64,000 nt of DNA, taken from assembly GCA_022448525.1 (NCBI GenBank), contig JAKVCX010000010.1, positions 124,001 through 188,000 of the forward strand. Reading direction: 5' to 3'. Both the position numbers and the translations under genes were made by a program. Under the pieces are notes generated by a model. It was not told the DNA's origin, searched no databases, and was given only the letters and a program-made list of their open reading frames with translations. The stretch is from Tenacibaculum sp. GTDB taxonomy: Bacteria; Bacteroidota; Bacteroidia; Flavobacteriales; Flavobacteriaceae. This document shows positions 36,269 to 45,089 of this stretch, one piece after another (the first letter of the stretch is position 1; each line of letters starts with the position of its first letter).

Positions 36269-37218
36269 ATTTTTCTTCTAATCTCATCTAAAGTTTGAAT
36301 CAGATGTAAACTAAACTGATTAGTTAATATTGGACTTTCTATACATCCATTGTCTAAACATTCCATGACATGAGCAGCTTCAAAATAATATCCAAATCCT
36401 GGTCCATCATCTTCTTGTAATTCCTGAATTCCTTCTTCTGTTTTTACTAAAATCGGACTATTCATTTCTCTTGATATTTGAACAGTACCTTTTTCAAAAT
36501 GAAATATTGAAAAATTTGGAGCATCATTCATAAATCCAGCTCTCAAATATGCTCTTCTATCTTCATTATATTCGAAAATAACATCAATATGCTGATCAGA
36601 GCCTGTTGGACTTTTAATTACATTCGCTACAACATTTTCCGGATTTCCTAAAGTTTGTAGCGCCGTAAAAACAGGATAAATACCAATATCAAGTAAAGCT
36701 CCACCTCCTAAATTTAAATCGTATAACCTACTTTTCTCATTATACGGAGCGCGAAACATAAAATCAGATTGAACTACTTTTAAACCTCCAAGCTCTTTTG
36801 ACTCAATGATTGATAAAACTTTTTGAAACGTTGGAACCAATCTTGTCCAAAATGCCTCCATTAAAAATGCATTCTCCTCTTTCGAAGTTTTAATCATTTT
36901 TTCAACTTCCTTGCTATTAATCGCGAATGCTTTTTCACACAAAACGGCTTTTTTATGTTTTAACGATAAAATTGTGTGTTCACAATGAAAACTATGAGGA
37001 GAGGCGATATAAACAATATCAACGTTTTCATCTTTTAGCATTTCCTCATAACTTCCGAAAGCTTTCTGAAAACCAAAATCCTTAGCAAATCTATTTGCTT
37101 TATCAATATTTCTAGATGCTGCGGCATATAACACCGCATTGTCTAATGTTTTTAAATCACTTGCAAAAATTTCTGCGATCCATCCACAACCTAAAATTGC
37201 CCAATTATACTTTTTCAA
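36241..37218 (-). CDS. Gfo/Idh/MocA-family oxidoreductase
   Basis: A 325-residue NAD(P)-dependent sugar or cyclitol dehydrogenase family member. The Rossmann N-terminus has the motif AILGCGWIAEIFA, and the EKAFAINSKEVEKMI segment contains the conserved Lys of the EKP-type motif (here EKA). The substrate-binding half includes LGGGALLDIGIYPVF. The start is the ATG at 37218. It stands alone, with no sugar-metabolism neighbour, so its substrate cannot be guessed. Confidence 0.9.
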   Translation of the reverse strand: MKKYNWAILGCGWIAEIFASDLKTLDNAVLYAAASRNIDKANRFAKDFGFQKAFGSYEEMLKDENVDIVYIASPHSFHCEHTILSLKHKKAVLCEKAFAINSKEVEKMIKTSKEENAFLMEAFWTRLVPTFQKVLSIIESKELGGLKVVQSDFMFRAPYNEKSRLYDLNLGGGALLDIGIYPVFTALQTLGNPENVVANVIKSPTGSDQHIDVIFEYNEDRRAYLRAGFMNDAPNFSIFHFEKGTVQISREMNSPILVKTEEGIQELQEDDGPGFGYYFEAAHVMECLDNGCIESPILTNQFSLHLIQTLDEIRRKINVVYPNHD

Positions 37219-37384
37219 AATATTCTTTTTTATATCTCAGAAATATACTGCAGACGAAAAACTTTAACTAATATTAAAACGCGAAAAGATTAACACAAAT
37301 ACACAATTAAACGCTACCTACAAGAAATTTCAATCAAACAATTCATTTTTTCAAACAAACTAAATTTCAACAACTTAACTAAAA

Positions 37385-37415
37385 ATTGCTAGTAATAATA
37401 TAAATCGTAAATTTG
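37385..37415 (+). promoter_or_regulatory. Promoter of the dus gene
   Basis: A near -33 element (ATTG at 37385-37388), 19 bases, then TAAATTTG at 37408-37415 matching TAnnTTTG. The start codon is 15 bases later. Confidence 0.6.
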
Positions 37416-37430
37416 CACCGATTTTGAATT

Positions 37431-38432
37431 ATGGTAAAGATAGACAACATAGAACTTCCTGATTTTCCATTGTTATTAGCACCTATGGAAGACGTAAGTG
37501 ATCCGCCTTTTAGAGCATTATGCAAAGAAAATGGTGCTGACGTAGTGTATACTGAATTTATTTCCTCTGAAGGATTAATTCGTGATGCTGCAAAAAGTGT
37601 GATTAAATTAGATATCTACGAAAAGGAACGTCCGGTAGGAATACAAATTTTTGGAGCTAACATGGATTCTATGTTACGTTCTATAGAAATTGTAGAAAAA
37701 ACTAAACCAGATATTATTGACATTAATTTTGGGTGTCCTGTAAAAAAGGTCGTTTCTAAAGGTGCAGGAGCGGGAATTTTAAAAGATATCGATTTAATGG
37801 TTAAACTTACAGAGGCGATGGTAAAACATACCGATTTACCCGTTACTGTAAAAACTCGTTTAGGTTGGGATCATGATTCAATAAGAATTGTTGAAGTTGC
37901 AGAACGTTTACAAGATGTTGGAATTAAAGCAATTTCAATTCACGGAAGAACCAGAGCGCAAATGTATAAAGGAAGCGCTGATTGGAAACCAATTGCCGAT
38001 GTAAAAAACAACCCTAGAATGCATATTCCTGTTTTTGGAAATGGTGATGTTGATTCTCCAGAGAAAGCAATGGAAATGCGTGATAGATATGGATTAGATG
38101 GAGCCATGATTGGTAGAGCTTCTATTGGTTACCCTTGGTTTTTTAATGAAGTAAAACATTTCTTTAAAACTGGTGAACATTTACCTAAACCTACTATTGC
38201 CGAACGTGTTGATGTTGCTAGACGTCATTTACAAATGTCGATTGATTGGAAAGGTGAACATTTAGGAGTTGTTGAAACAAGAAGACATTATACTAACTAT
38301 TTCAAAGGAATTCCTCATTTTAAAGAGTATCGTTTAAAGTTAGTTACTTCTGATGATCCTGCTGATGTTTTCAGGGCATTTGATGAAATTCAAACAAAGT
38401 TTGGTGATGCTAGAATCCCTGAAATCGGGTAA
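37431..38432 (+). CDS. dusB: tRNA-dihydrouridine synthase
   Basis: An FMN enzyme that reduces uridine in tRNA D-loops. The 333-residue TIM barrel starts with PLLLAPMEDVSDPPFRALC, has the catalytic cysteine in INFGCPVKKVVSKGAGAG, and the FMN-binding HGRTRAQMYKGSADW and GNGDVDSPEKA. The class (B) is the usual single Dus of Bacteroidota; assignment to that subfamily is less sure than the enzyme family. It has its own promoter. Confidence 0.94.
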   Translation: MVKIDNIELPDFPLLLAPMEDVSDPPFRALCKENGADVVYTEFISSEGLIRDAAKSVIKLDIYEKERPVGIQIFGANMDSMLRSIEIVEKTKPDIIDINFGCPVKKVVSKGAGAGILKDIDLMVKLTEAMVKHTDLPVTVKTRLGWDHDSIRIVEVAERLQDVGIKAISIHGRTRAQMYKGSADWKPIADVKNNPRMHIPVFGNGDVDSPEKAMEMRDRYGLDGAMIGRASIGYPWFFNEVKHFFKTGEHLPKPTIAERVDVARRHLQMSIDWKGEHLGVVETRRHYTNYFKGIPHFKEYRLKLVTSDDPADVFRAFDEIQTKFGDARIPEIG

Positions 38433-38722
38433 GTTTTCCATTTATCGAAATTTGTGACCCTTTCACCGAAAAGTACACTTGTAAACATCTAATTTCTAAG
38501 TTTTCAAAAGGAAATCGGTTGTATCTTGCAGGTGTGTTAGTTAATTAAAACAATCCCAAGTTAAATGATTAATTAGACTTTTCTTTGATAAATGAAACAT
38601 AAAGTAAATCTCGCCTTCCCGTTTAGAGGTCACTAAAAAGAAACATGTATCAAATTAAACAACATAAAAAAACCTAACTAACACTTTAATGCTAGTTAGG
38701 TTTTTCTATTTTATCGTATGAA
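38433..38722. other. Intergenic region with convergent terminator
   Basis: About 290 bases with no gene; apart from the hairpin at its right end I see no tRNA-like or other recognisable structure in it. Confidence 0.6.
38668..38705. terminator. Terminator between dus and the lipoprotein gene
   Basis: A perfect 13-bp stem (AAAAACCTAACTA / TAGTTAGGTTTTT) and 12-base loop between convergent genes; usable in both directions. Confidence 0.88.
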
Positions 38723-39301
38723 TTAGTCTAGTATACGAAACGAATTTATCATCATTTCAACTTCTGGATATCTTCGGTGAAAAACTTTCGGTTCTGCAGT
38801 ATATGATATTGTATAACCTACATTGTTGTGAACAATTAAATAATCTGATTTTTCTATTTGTTCGTTAAGATTAAACCTTTTAATATAATTTATAACATAA
38901 ATTTCGTCATAAAGTTTATGCTTAGCTTTAACTAATTTATAATTAAACTTTTTTCGATTCCACTTCTCCTTATTTAAAATATAAAAGTTAAAGTAATCAT
39001 CAAGGTTAACAGAATTTTTAACCTCTTTTTTAAGATCTGTTCTATAGATACTAAGACTTGGACTCAACTTAGAATTTTCACTAACTCTTGGAACGTAATA
39101 TTTTGCCCCTAGATCGCTTTTAAGCTCCCAATCACTCACTGTTTCAATAGAAAAATTCGCCCTTCTTTTAGTAGACTCTAAACTATCTAAAACCTTAAAA
39201 GGATTGTTTTCAAATTGAGCAATTTTTGGATTTCTGTATGTTGATTTACATGAGAAAAGAACCACTAAACTTATAGCGGTAAGGTATTTAATATATTTCA
39301 T
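38723..39301 (-). CDS. Lipoprotein of unknown function
   Basis: A 192-residue protein with a lipoprotein signal peptide (MKYIKYLTAISLVVLFSC). The mature part is polar with several Tyr- and Lys-rich strands, such as YDEIYVINYIKRFN and VGYTISYTAEPKVFHRRYPEVEMMINSFRILD; the end resembles the conserved tail of PsbP/DUF1795-like domains, a weak impression. It lies 5 bases after the LolC/E-type permease gene and is probably in its operon. No firm function. Confidence 0.7.
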   Translation of the reverse strand: MKYIKYLTAISLVVLFSCKSTYRNPKIAQFENNPFKVLDSLESTKRRANFSIETVSDWELKSDLGAKYYVPRVSENSKLSPSLSIYRTDLKKEVKNSVNLDDYFNFYILNKEKWNRKKFNYKLVKAKHKLYDEIYVINYIKRFNLNEQIEKSDYLIVHNNVGYTISYTAEPKVFHRRYPEVEMMINSFRILD

Positions 39302-39306
39302 AACTA

Positions 39307-40509
39307 TTATTTTTTTACAAATTTAATCGTTATTCTCGAACTTGCAATTTTAGCTGCTATAAACCCTAATATTGCAATTGTAAAAATTACTACAAAGAAA
39401 TTAGACCATTGGAATTCTACAGGATAAGGTATATTCTGTGTAATCATAAATACTCCAAATTGTTGTTGAATTAACACAAGTACCACGGCTAAAATCATTC
39501 CTATTCCTAAACCAACAAGACAAAGTAGAAATCCTTGTAAAACGAATATTCTTTTTATATCTTTTAACGTTGCTCCAATATTTAAAAGTGTTTTTAAATT
39601 CTTTCTCTTGTCAATAATCATCATAATTATTGCTCCAATAACATTAAACAGAGCTATAATTACAATTAATGTGAATATTAAATAAGAAACAAAATTCTCA
39701 GTATTAATAACCTTATAAACTAGGGCGTTTAACTCTGTTCTTGTTTGAACCTTAAAAGAATCACCCAAATTTTGCTGTAAAATAGCGGCTTCGTCATCTA
39801 CTTTATCCGCATTTCTTAATTTAATCTCGACCGCTGAAACTTCATTTGGTTCGTAATTCAATAATTGTTGAGCGACCTCAAGTTCTGTAAAAACATATTT
39901 ATTCTGAAAATCTTCCGAACCTGAATACACTCCAATAATTTGAACATTCGCAGATCGAAAAGCATTTGCCGCATTTAGCATCCCTTTTCCTGGCTTAGGA
40001 ACAAATATTTTTAACGGATCAGTCATGTTAAAGATTCGAAGTGATAATTTATATGAAATCCCACTTCCTATAACTGCTGTATTTCTAAATTCAGGATCAA
40101 TCCACTCTCCTACTACCAAAGAAGAATCTAATGCAACAATTTCTGTGTAATTATTATCTACACCTTTAATATGAGCAATATGACTTTTGTCTTTATACTT
40201 TAAAAAAACACGCTCTTCTACTACTTTTGAAAATGAGGCAATGTTGGCATTGGAAATTAACTCTTCATCAATTTTTTGATCGTAATTAAAAGTTTTTCCC
40301 GAAACTGGTGAAATTTTAATATCTGGATCTGAAGCATTTAATAATGAATAACTAAATGTTCGTAAACCTGAGAAACCAGAAAGTATAACGAATAACGCAA
40401 TTGTACCCACAATTACTCCAAACATAGCAATCAAAGTAATGATATTAATAGCATTGGTACTGCTTTTTGATTTTAAATATCGTTTGGCTATGTAAAAAGG
40501 AAAATTCAA
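39307..40509 (-). CDS. LolC/LolE-type ABC permease (FtsX-like)
   Basis: A 400-residue lipoprotein-releasing-system permease. The N-terminal helix (about 20-45; NIITLIAMFGVIVGTIALFVILS) is preceded by IAKRYLKSKSST, as in LolE. A large periplasmic MacB-like domain (about 50-265) is followed by three helices of the FtsX core (about 270-395). The LolD ATPase is not in this window. The start is the ATG at 40509. It follows rbfA by 42 bases. Confidence 0.9.
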   Translation of the reverse strand: MNFPFYIAKRYLKSKSSTNAINIITLIAMFGVIVGTIALFVILSGFSGLRTFSYSLLNASDPDIKISPVSGKTFNYDQKIDEELISNANIASFSKVVEERVFLKYKDKSHIAHIKGVDNNYTEIVALDSSLVVGEWIDPEFRNTAVIGSGISYKLSLRIFNMTDPLKIFVPKPGKGMLNAANAFRSANVQIIGVYSGSEDFQNKYVFTELEVAQQLLNYEPNEVSAVEIKLRNADKVDDEAAILQQNLGDSFKVQTRTELNALVYKVINTENFVSYLIFTLIVIIALFNVIGAIIMMIIDKRKNLKTLLNIGATLKDIKRIFVLQGFLLCLVGLGIGMILAVVLVLIQQQFGVFMITQNIPYPVEFQWSNFFVVIFTIAILGFIAAKIASSRITIKFVKK

Positions 40510-40551
40510 TTCGTGTTTAAATGTATAGCAATATAAGAGTTACAGTAAAAC

Positions 40552-40947
40552 TTAGCGTTTTTGTCTGCGCGGTAAAATATCTGGATTTTTAATTGGGTTT
40601 TCGTCTTCTCCGTTTAACGACTTATCAATTTCCTCAATATAATCTAAACTATCATCACCAAAGAATAATAATTCAGGCATTCTTCTTAATTGATTTCTTG
40701 TACGTTGTGCCATTTCATGACGAATTAATGGCGTATTAGATTTTACTCCTTCAACAATTTCATCTCTTTTATCCGAAGGAAAAACACTTAAATATACTTT
40801 TGCTACCCCAAGATCGGCCGTTACTGTAACTTTAGATACTGAGATAATCACTCCTTTCATTCCGTTTTGAGCAGCACGTTGAAGTACATCAACTAAATCT
40901 TTCTGTAATAATGCTGCAATTTTTCGTTGCCTGTTCGTTTCTTCCAT
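40552..40947 (-). CDS. rbfA: Ribosome-binding factor A
   Basis: A 131-residue cold-shock assembly factor for the 30S subunit. The KH-like core shows RQRKIAALLQKDLVDVLQR, VTVTADLGVAKVYLSVFPSD and the closing RMPELLFFGDDSLDYIEEID. The tail is basic (PRRQKR). A TAAATTTG element lies only 4 bases before the ATG. Confidence 0.95.
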   Translation of the reverse strand: MEETNRQRKIAALLQKDLVDVLQRAAQNGMKGVIISVSKVTVTADLGVAKVYLSVFPSDKRDEIVEGVKSNTPLIRHEMAQRTRNQLRRMPELLFFGDDSLDYIEEIDKSLNGEDENPIKNPDILPRRQKR

Positions 40948-40951
40948 GCTG

Positions 40952-40959
40952 CAAATTTA
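40952..40959 (-). promoter_or_regulatory. -7 element TAAATTTG touching the rbfA start
   Basis: On the minus strand TAAATTTG is followed by only four bases before the rbfA ATG, so the transcript is expected to be leaderless or to carry a few leader bases. Confidence 0.6.
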
Positions 40960-41014
40960 TTGATAAATATTGAATTAAAGGTTAAACAAGTCTTCAGAAG
41001 TACGTAATAAAATA

Positions 41015-41069
41015 AAAAGTCGCCTGTTATAAAACTATTTTAAAACAACTCTATAATATGGCGACTTTT
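41015..41069 (-). terminator. Possible terminator after the LuxR-type regulator gene
   Basis: AAAAGTCGCC (41015-41024) pairs with GGCGACTTTT (41060-41069) over a 35-base loop. It lies between the regulator stop and rbfA, and the minus-strand exit is T-rich. The long loop makes it weaker evidence than the other terminators. Confidence 0.6.
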
Positions 41070-41093
41070 AATTTTTGGGTAGTACGAAGTACA

Positions 41094-41738
41094 CTACGGC
41101 ATGTAAATCTTGTTTTTTATAGCATACATAACCAAGCCAACTCTATTTCGAATATTCAATTTTGTGAATAAACTGTCTCGATAACCATCAATAGTTTTCG
41201 GACTTAAAAACATCTTCTCTGCAATTTCCTTGTACGTTAATTCTGAACAAGCTAAACGCATAAACTTAATTTCGTTTTCTTTAAAGTTAACGTGATTATT
41301 ACTATTTTTTCCTGAAACTGATTCTAGTAGTAAGTTGGTTACATTTTTGGTATGGTAAAATCCATTTTCCATAATTTCCAATAATGCTTTTTCTAGCACT
41401 TCCTTTTTCGTGTCTTTTAGCAAATACCCAATAGCACCTGCTTTTAGCATTTTTAAGATTGTACCATCAGCATCTTCAACAGACAATGCTAGTACATTCA
41501 CATTTGGATAGTTCGCTACAACCCATTCAGTAGTTTCAATACCATTCATTACTGGCATATTTACGTCTACTAAAACAATATCAGGAATGTTTCGGGGTGA
41601 TGCAGCAAATTTTTCTTGCACTTCACCTCCATTTTTACAAGTGTACAATACTTTGAATTTATCAAAAGTATTCACCATGCCCTCAATAGCCTGAGATAAA
41701 AGTGTATGATCGTCTACTACGACAACTGAATATTTCAT
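41094..41738 (-). CDS. NarL/FixJ-type (LuxR HTH) response regulator
   Basis: A 214-residue regulator. The receiver (residues 1-120) has VVVDDH, the phospho-acceptor Asp58 in VLVDVNMPVMNG and the conserved Lys in LLKDTKKEVLE. The LuxR-type helix-turn-helix (about 145-210) includes LTYKEIAEKMFLSPKTIDGYR. It follows the kinase gene by 42 bases and ends the operon with a membrane protein and the paralogue pair; those genes are the likeliest targets or partners. Confidence 0.94.
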   Translation of the reverse strand: MKYSVVVVDDHTLLSQAIEGMVNTFDKFKVLYTCKNGGEVQEKFAASPRNIPDIVLVDVNMPVMNGIETTEWVVANYPNVNVLALSVEDADGTILKMLKAGAIGYLLKDTKKEVLEKALLEIMENGFYHTKNVTNLLLESVSGKNSNNHVNFKENEIKFMRLACSELTYKEIAEKMFLSPKTIDGYRDSLFTKLNIRNRVGLVMYAIKNKIYMP

Positions 41739-41780
41739 TTTCGTTAGATAAGTTGGTTACTATTTTTAACATGTAGGCGA

Positions 41781-42539
41781 TTATACTCTATAAATGTAGT
41801 AATAAATATTTAAAGTAGTACCCTTATTAGGAATCGATTTTAAATCGGCTTCTGCGTTGATTAATTCGACTCTGGTTTTAATATTCTGAAGTCCAATTCC
41901 TTTCTTGTTTGCTTCGTCAATATTAAATCCAACTCCATTATCTTTTGCCGTTATTTCTAAGACATCATCTTTAAAATTTAGGATAACATCTAATTTTGAT
42001 CCTCTTGCATGTTTTATAGTATTTGAAAAGAACTCTTGTAGAATTCTAAACATAATAATTCCATGCTTTTGATCAATTTCTTGTTCATCTCCGGTAACAG
42101 TTAACGAAGCTTCAATAAACTTTAAACGATTAAACCGTTCTATTTCTAAAGCAACAGCTTCTTTAAACTTAATATTGTTTATAAACTCTGGGTTAATCAG
42201 TTTAGACAACGATCTAATTTCATTTAAACTTTTTGTGATAGTTTCTGAAATATCGTTCAAATTGTCGGGGGTAGCGTTTTGCAACTGAATTTTTGCTAAA
42301 GTGAGAAGTTGCCCGATATTATCGTGCAACTCCCAACTTATATTTCTTAAAGTTTCTTCTCTAATTTCTATTTGAGTTTCGGCAATTTCATTTTCGAACC
42401 GCTTTTTCTCTTCTGCCTTTTCAGTTAATAACTGATTTTTTCGGCGCTGAAATATTGTGAATAGTACAATTAGTAAGGCTACAATTAAAACTATAATGAT
42501 TGTAGAAATTATAAGTACTTCTTTTCCTTCTTGCTCCAT
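41781..42539 (-). CDS. One-TM sensor histidine kinase (HisKA_3)
   Basis: A 252-residue kinase with a single N-terminal transmembrane helix (about 8-31), a charged coiled coil (32-65) and the HisKA_3 domain with acceptor His72 in ISWELHDNIGQLL. The HATPase shows NTIKHARGSK (N box), DNGVGFN (G1) and GIGLQNIKTRVELI. It has almost no extracellular sensor domain, so sensing probably needs the preceding membrane protein, whose gene overlaps it by 31 bases. Confidence 0.93.
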   Translation of the reverse strand: MEQEGKEVLIISTIIIVLIVALLIVLFTIFQRRKNQLLTEKAEEKKRFENEIAETQIEIREETLRNISWELHDNIGQLLTLAKIQLQNATPDNLNDISETITKSLNEIRSLSKLINPEFINNIKFKEAVALEIERFNRLKFIEASLTVTGDEQEIDQKHGIIMFRILQEFFSNTIKHARGSKLDVILNFKDDVLEITAKDNGVGFNIDEANKKGIGLQNIKTRVELINAEADLKSIPNKGTTLNIYYYIYRV

Positions 42540-43123
42540 ATCAATCCATAAATTATAAATAGATTCATTAAAATAACTAATATATTTATAATGAAAAACA
42601 AACCTCTATCTTTCATGTAACCAATTAATGAAAAAAATGGCACAGAAGGAAAATAAAAGACTAAAAATCCTACCGACACCCAAAAAGGGAGTAATTTCTT
42701 ATAATTTAAAATCTTATCAGACAATAACAATGTTCTTAAATATAGAAAAGCAAAAACACTAGTATTAATAGCTCCAAGAATAACCAAATAAAAGAACAGG
42801 TTTCTATTAAAAATTACGATTATCCATAGAGCACTAAATACTAATGTTAAACAGACTATTAACTTTCTAAGCTTTTCAGAGTCAATTATATGATAATATA
42901 TTAATCCAAGTAAATTAAATTGAAATAAAGAATAAATAAAATAAAGAAGATAACTAGACCTTTTAATTGTTATAATGTAAGCTCCAATACCTTCAACAAT
43001 TGATGAAAACAGCAAATAACAAGATAATAAGAAGAGAAACTTACTTCTATATTTAATCAAGTATATCAAACTAAATAACGCTGTAAATGCTTGTAGTGAC
43101 AATTCTATATATTCTAATTTCAT
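42509..43123 (-). CDS. Polytopic membrane protein, putative sensor partner of the kinase
   Basis: A 204-residue protein with about six to seven transmembrane segments covering nearly its whole length. No known domain is recognised. Its 3' end overlaps the kinase start by 31 bases, and its own start is 5 bases after the upstream paralogue. Such tight coupling to a kinase that lacks its own sensor suggests a split sensor, which is an inference. The topology resembles 7TM sensor modules, but no motif proves it. Confidence 0.75.
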   Translation of the reverse strand: MKLEYIELSLQAFTALFSLIYLIKYRSKFLFLLSCYLLFSSIVEGIGAYIITIKRSSYLLYFIYSLFQFNLLGLIYYHIIDSEKLRKLIVCLTLVFSALWIIVIFNRNLFFYLVILGAINTSVFAFLYLRTLLLSDKILNYKKLLPFWVSVGFLVFYFPSVPFFSLIGYMKDRGLFFIINILVILMNLFIIYGLIWSKKEKKYL

Positions 43124-43128
43124 AATTT

Positions 43129-43728
43129 TTAATGAGGTGGAGAAATATGACTGAAATTTCCAGCACTACTTTCTTCTTCAGTAAACCCATCACGCATCAT
43201 CATAGCTTTGAAAGAAGTTTTTACTTCTTCTTTTTGACTAGATTTTAACTTGAAGTTTTCTTTGTTATCATAGCGCCATTCATAATTATATTTTTCAAGT
43301 ATTTCTTTAAATGTTACTAATTTCTCTCTTGAAGAATTTAAAACATCTACTTGAACTTCTTTACCATTCACAACAGTTGTAGGAATATATAAAAGATTCT
43401 CGTAACTTTTTAATTCCTTTTTTGGAGCATGCTCTGCTGAATAAACACCTTTGATGAAACTAATTCCTTTTAATTTTATTCCTTTTTCCTTAGCTTCCTT
43501 CTCCATATAATTCATATAGTTTTTCAACTCTTGAAAATCAAATGTATTAATTCGAGTATCCTCAAAACCTAATCCATTTACCAATAACTCAAATCGGGTT
43601 CTATCATACTCATGTAGCATAGTAACGATTTCCTTATAGGTTAATAATCTTTTTGGTTTTGTTGCATCTGGACCATCATGTGTAATGATTCCAAAAAGTT
43701 TACATAGTTTACGTAGTAACGATTTCAT
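43129..43728 (-). CDS. Cytoplasmic-looking member of an unrecognised paralogous pair
   Basis: A 199-residue protein with no obvious signal peptide. It aligns along most of its length with the lipoprotein at 43922-44554: GLGFEDTRINTF, KEKGIKLKGISFIKGVY, IPTTVVNGKEVQVD, and YNYEWRYDNKENF are the matching blocks, and both end in an (S/N)-I-(S/A)-P-P motif. The N-terminal segment begins MKSLLRKLCKLFGIITHDG, basic and only weakly hydrophobic. It starts the operon that continues with the membrane protein, kinase and regulator. Function unknown. Confidence 0.75.
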   Translation of the reverse strand: MKSLLRKLCKLFGIITHDGPDATKPKRLLTYKEIVTMLHEYDRTRFELLVNGLGFEDTRINTFDFQELKNYMNYMEKEAKEKGIKLKGISFIKGVYSAEHAPKKELKSYENLLYIPTTVVNGKEVQVDVLNSSREKLVTFKEILEKYNYEWRYDNKENFKLKSSQKEEVKTSFKAMMMRDGFTEEESSAGNFSHISPPH

Positions 43729-43844
43729 TTTAGTTAAAGTTTAGTTATTTAATCAATCCAAAAATACAAGCATTTTTTTTACACAAAACAAACTCTTTAA
43801 TTCTTTGTCAAAGAACTTAATTACTTCACAACAAAATCGCAGGA

Positions 43845-43871
43845 AAAACCCCTTTTACTTAAAGGGGTTTT
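43845..43871 (-). terminator. Terminator of the 43922-44554 gene
   Basis: A perfect 11-bp stem (AAAACCCCTTT / AAAGGGGTTTT) and 5-base loop, T-rich on the minus-strand exit. It separates the two paralogues into different transcripts. Confidence 0.85.
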
Positions 43872-43921
43872 CATAATATTACGGAACTTATCTAAGCTTA
43901 AATAATTCTATGTTGAACATT

Positions 43922-44554
43922 TTACTCATAAGGAGGGGCAATGTTAGTAACATTAGCTGAACCACTATCTAAATCAGGAGTACCATTTCGATTAGAATAA
44001 TTTTTTAAAATATCTTTAGAAATATTATTTCTGTTATTATAATCTTCATTACTATCATAAACCCAATTATATCCAAAATCAGACAACTTTTCCTTAATGG
44101 TAACAATATTATCCTTTGTTGATAAAGCTGGATCAAAACCAATATTTCTACCATTAATATTTGTTGTAGGCATGAAAATAAAATGTTGGTACCCTGGAGT
44201 ACCATAAGAAGCTTCTTTAGGATAAGCTCCAGACACAAAATTAATTCCAGTTAATTCAATTCCTTTTTCTTTAGATAACTGCTTTACGTATTTAATGTAG
44301 TTTTCTATTGTTTCAATAGAATAATAGTTAATTCTAGTATCTTCAAAACCTAGAGCATTTTCTAAAACTGGCTTTCTAGTTTTATCATAATACTCCAAAC
44401 GTTCAATCATACCTTTATATGATATCATATTCCAAGGTCTTTCCACTGAAGCTTCTTCAACATTAGTATTAACAGTGTCTTCATCTTTTTGGCATCCTAC
44501 AAAAGACACCACACTTACAACCATAGCAAGTGCCACAATTTTCATTGTTTTCAT
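43922..44554 (-). CDS. Lipoprotein member of an unrecognised paralogous pair
   Basis: A 210-residue protein with a short lipoprotein-like signal (MKTMKIVALAMVVSVVSFVGC). The mature part shares with the 43129-43728 protein the blocks ALGFEDTRINYY, KEKGIELTGINFVSGAY, MPTTNINGRNIGFD and YNWVYDSNEDYNNRN, and a Pro-Pro end. The amino-acid match is roughly a third by eye. I know no domain for it. Because it precedes the operon of its paralogue, it may be a target or an extracellular partner of the two-component system. Confidence 0.75.
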   Translation of the reverse strand: MKTMKIVALAMVVSVVSFVGCQKDEDTVNTNVEEASVERPWNMISYKGMIERLEYYDKTRKPVLENALGFEDTRINYYSIETIENYIKYVKQLSKEKGIELTGINFVSGAYPKEASYGTPGYQHFIFMPTTNINGRNIGFDPALSTKDNIVTIKEKLSDFGYNWVYDSNEDYNNRNNISKDILKNYSNRNGTPDLDSGSANVTNIAPPYE

Positions 44555-45089
44555 AATTAAAAAATTAATATTAATAAAATTAGTTTTGAATAATTATCTC
44601 CAATTTAGGTTCATAGCATTAAAAGGAGATAGCAATTATTTGGTTTAAAACTACAAAGAATTATGGTTTTAAAAGTAAACAAACGATGTTTTTTTGATTT
44701 TTTTCTTCAAATTAAACCTTAGTCTATTAAAAATATATGTTATATCGAGAAGACTGTGCGGAATAATCTTAGCAGGTCATAAAAAAGATTGCTTCATTTT
44801 ATTCGCAATGACTATTATGAGTCTCATTTTTGAAAACTACTATTTACACACTACTTGCATCGCGACTACAATTTATGGAATAAAAGTACTTAGAAGTTTT
44901 TCTCTTTTTTACACAAGAAAAACACTCTAAAATCTTACTGAATACAACCTTTACAATTCCAGTATTTCTACTACCAACCAAACTAATTCTTTTCTAAATC
45001 TTTGCCTTCGCTATTTCGAAATACAAAATCAATGGCGGAAACCGAAAAGCCAGATTAAAAGAGTAGGTAACATCTAAAAACTATTAATT
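44555..45089. other. 535-base region without a supported gene
   Basis: Divergent upstream DNA between the 44554 lipoprotein and the DUF2589 cluster. A 78-codon ATG frame at 44694 looks random. A degenerate short inverted repeat (44787-44812) is the only structure I see. The promoter of the DUF2589 operon should lie at its right end, but no clean TAnnTTTG was found (AATCTTTG near 44997 is close). Confidence 0.5.
44787..44812. repeat. Degenerate dispersed-repeat-like element (ATTGC...GCAAT)
   Basis: GATTGCTTCATTTTATTCGC followed by AATGAC pairs ATTGC with GCAAT around a 12-base centre. It resembles a short palindromic repeat that recurs in intergenic DNA of several bacterial genomes, but only one copy is present here and it is imperfect. 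Confidence 0.3.

Noticed and set aside
44694..44930. A 78-codon open frame in the gap before the DUF2589 cluster
   Set aside because: The translation is a random mix of hydrophobic and aromatic residues, crosses a palindromic repeat, and has no upstream signal or homologous look.
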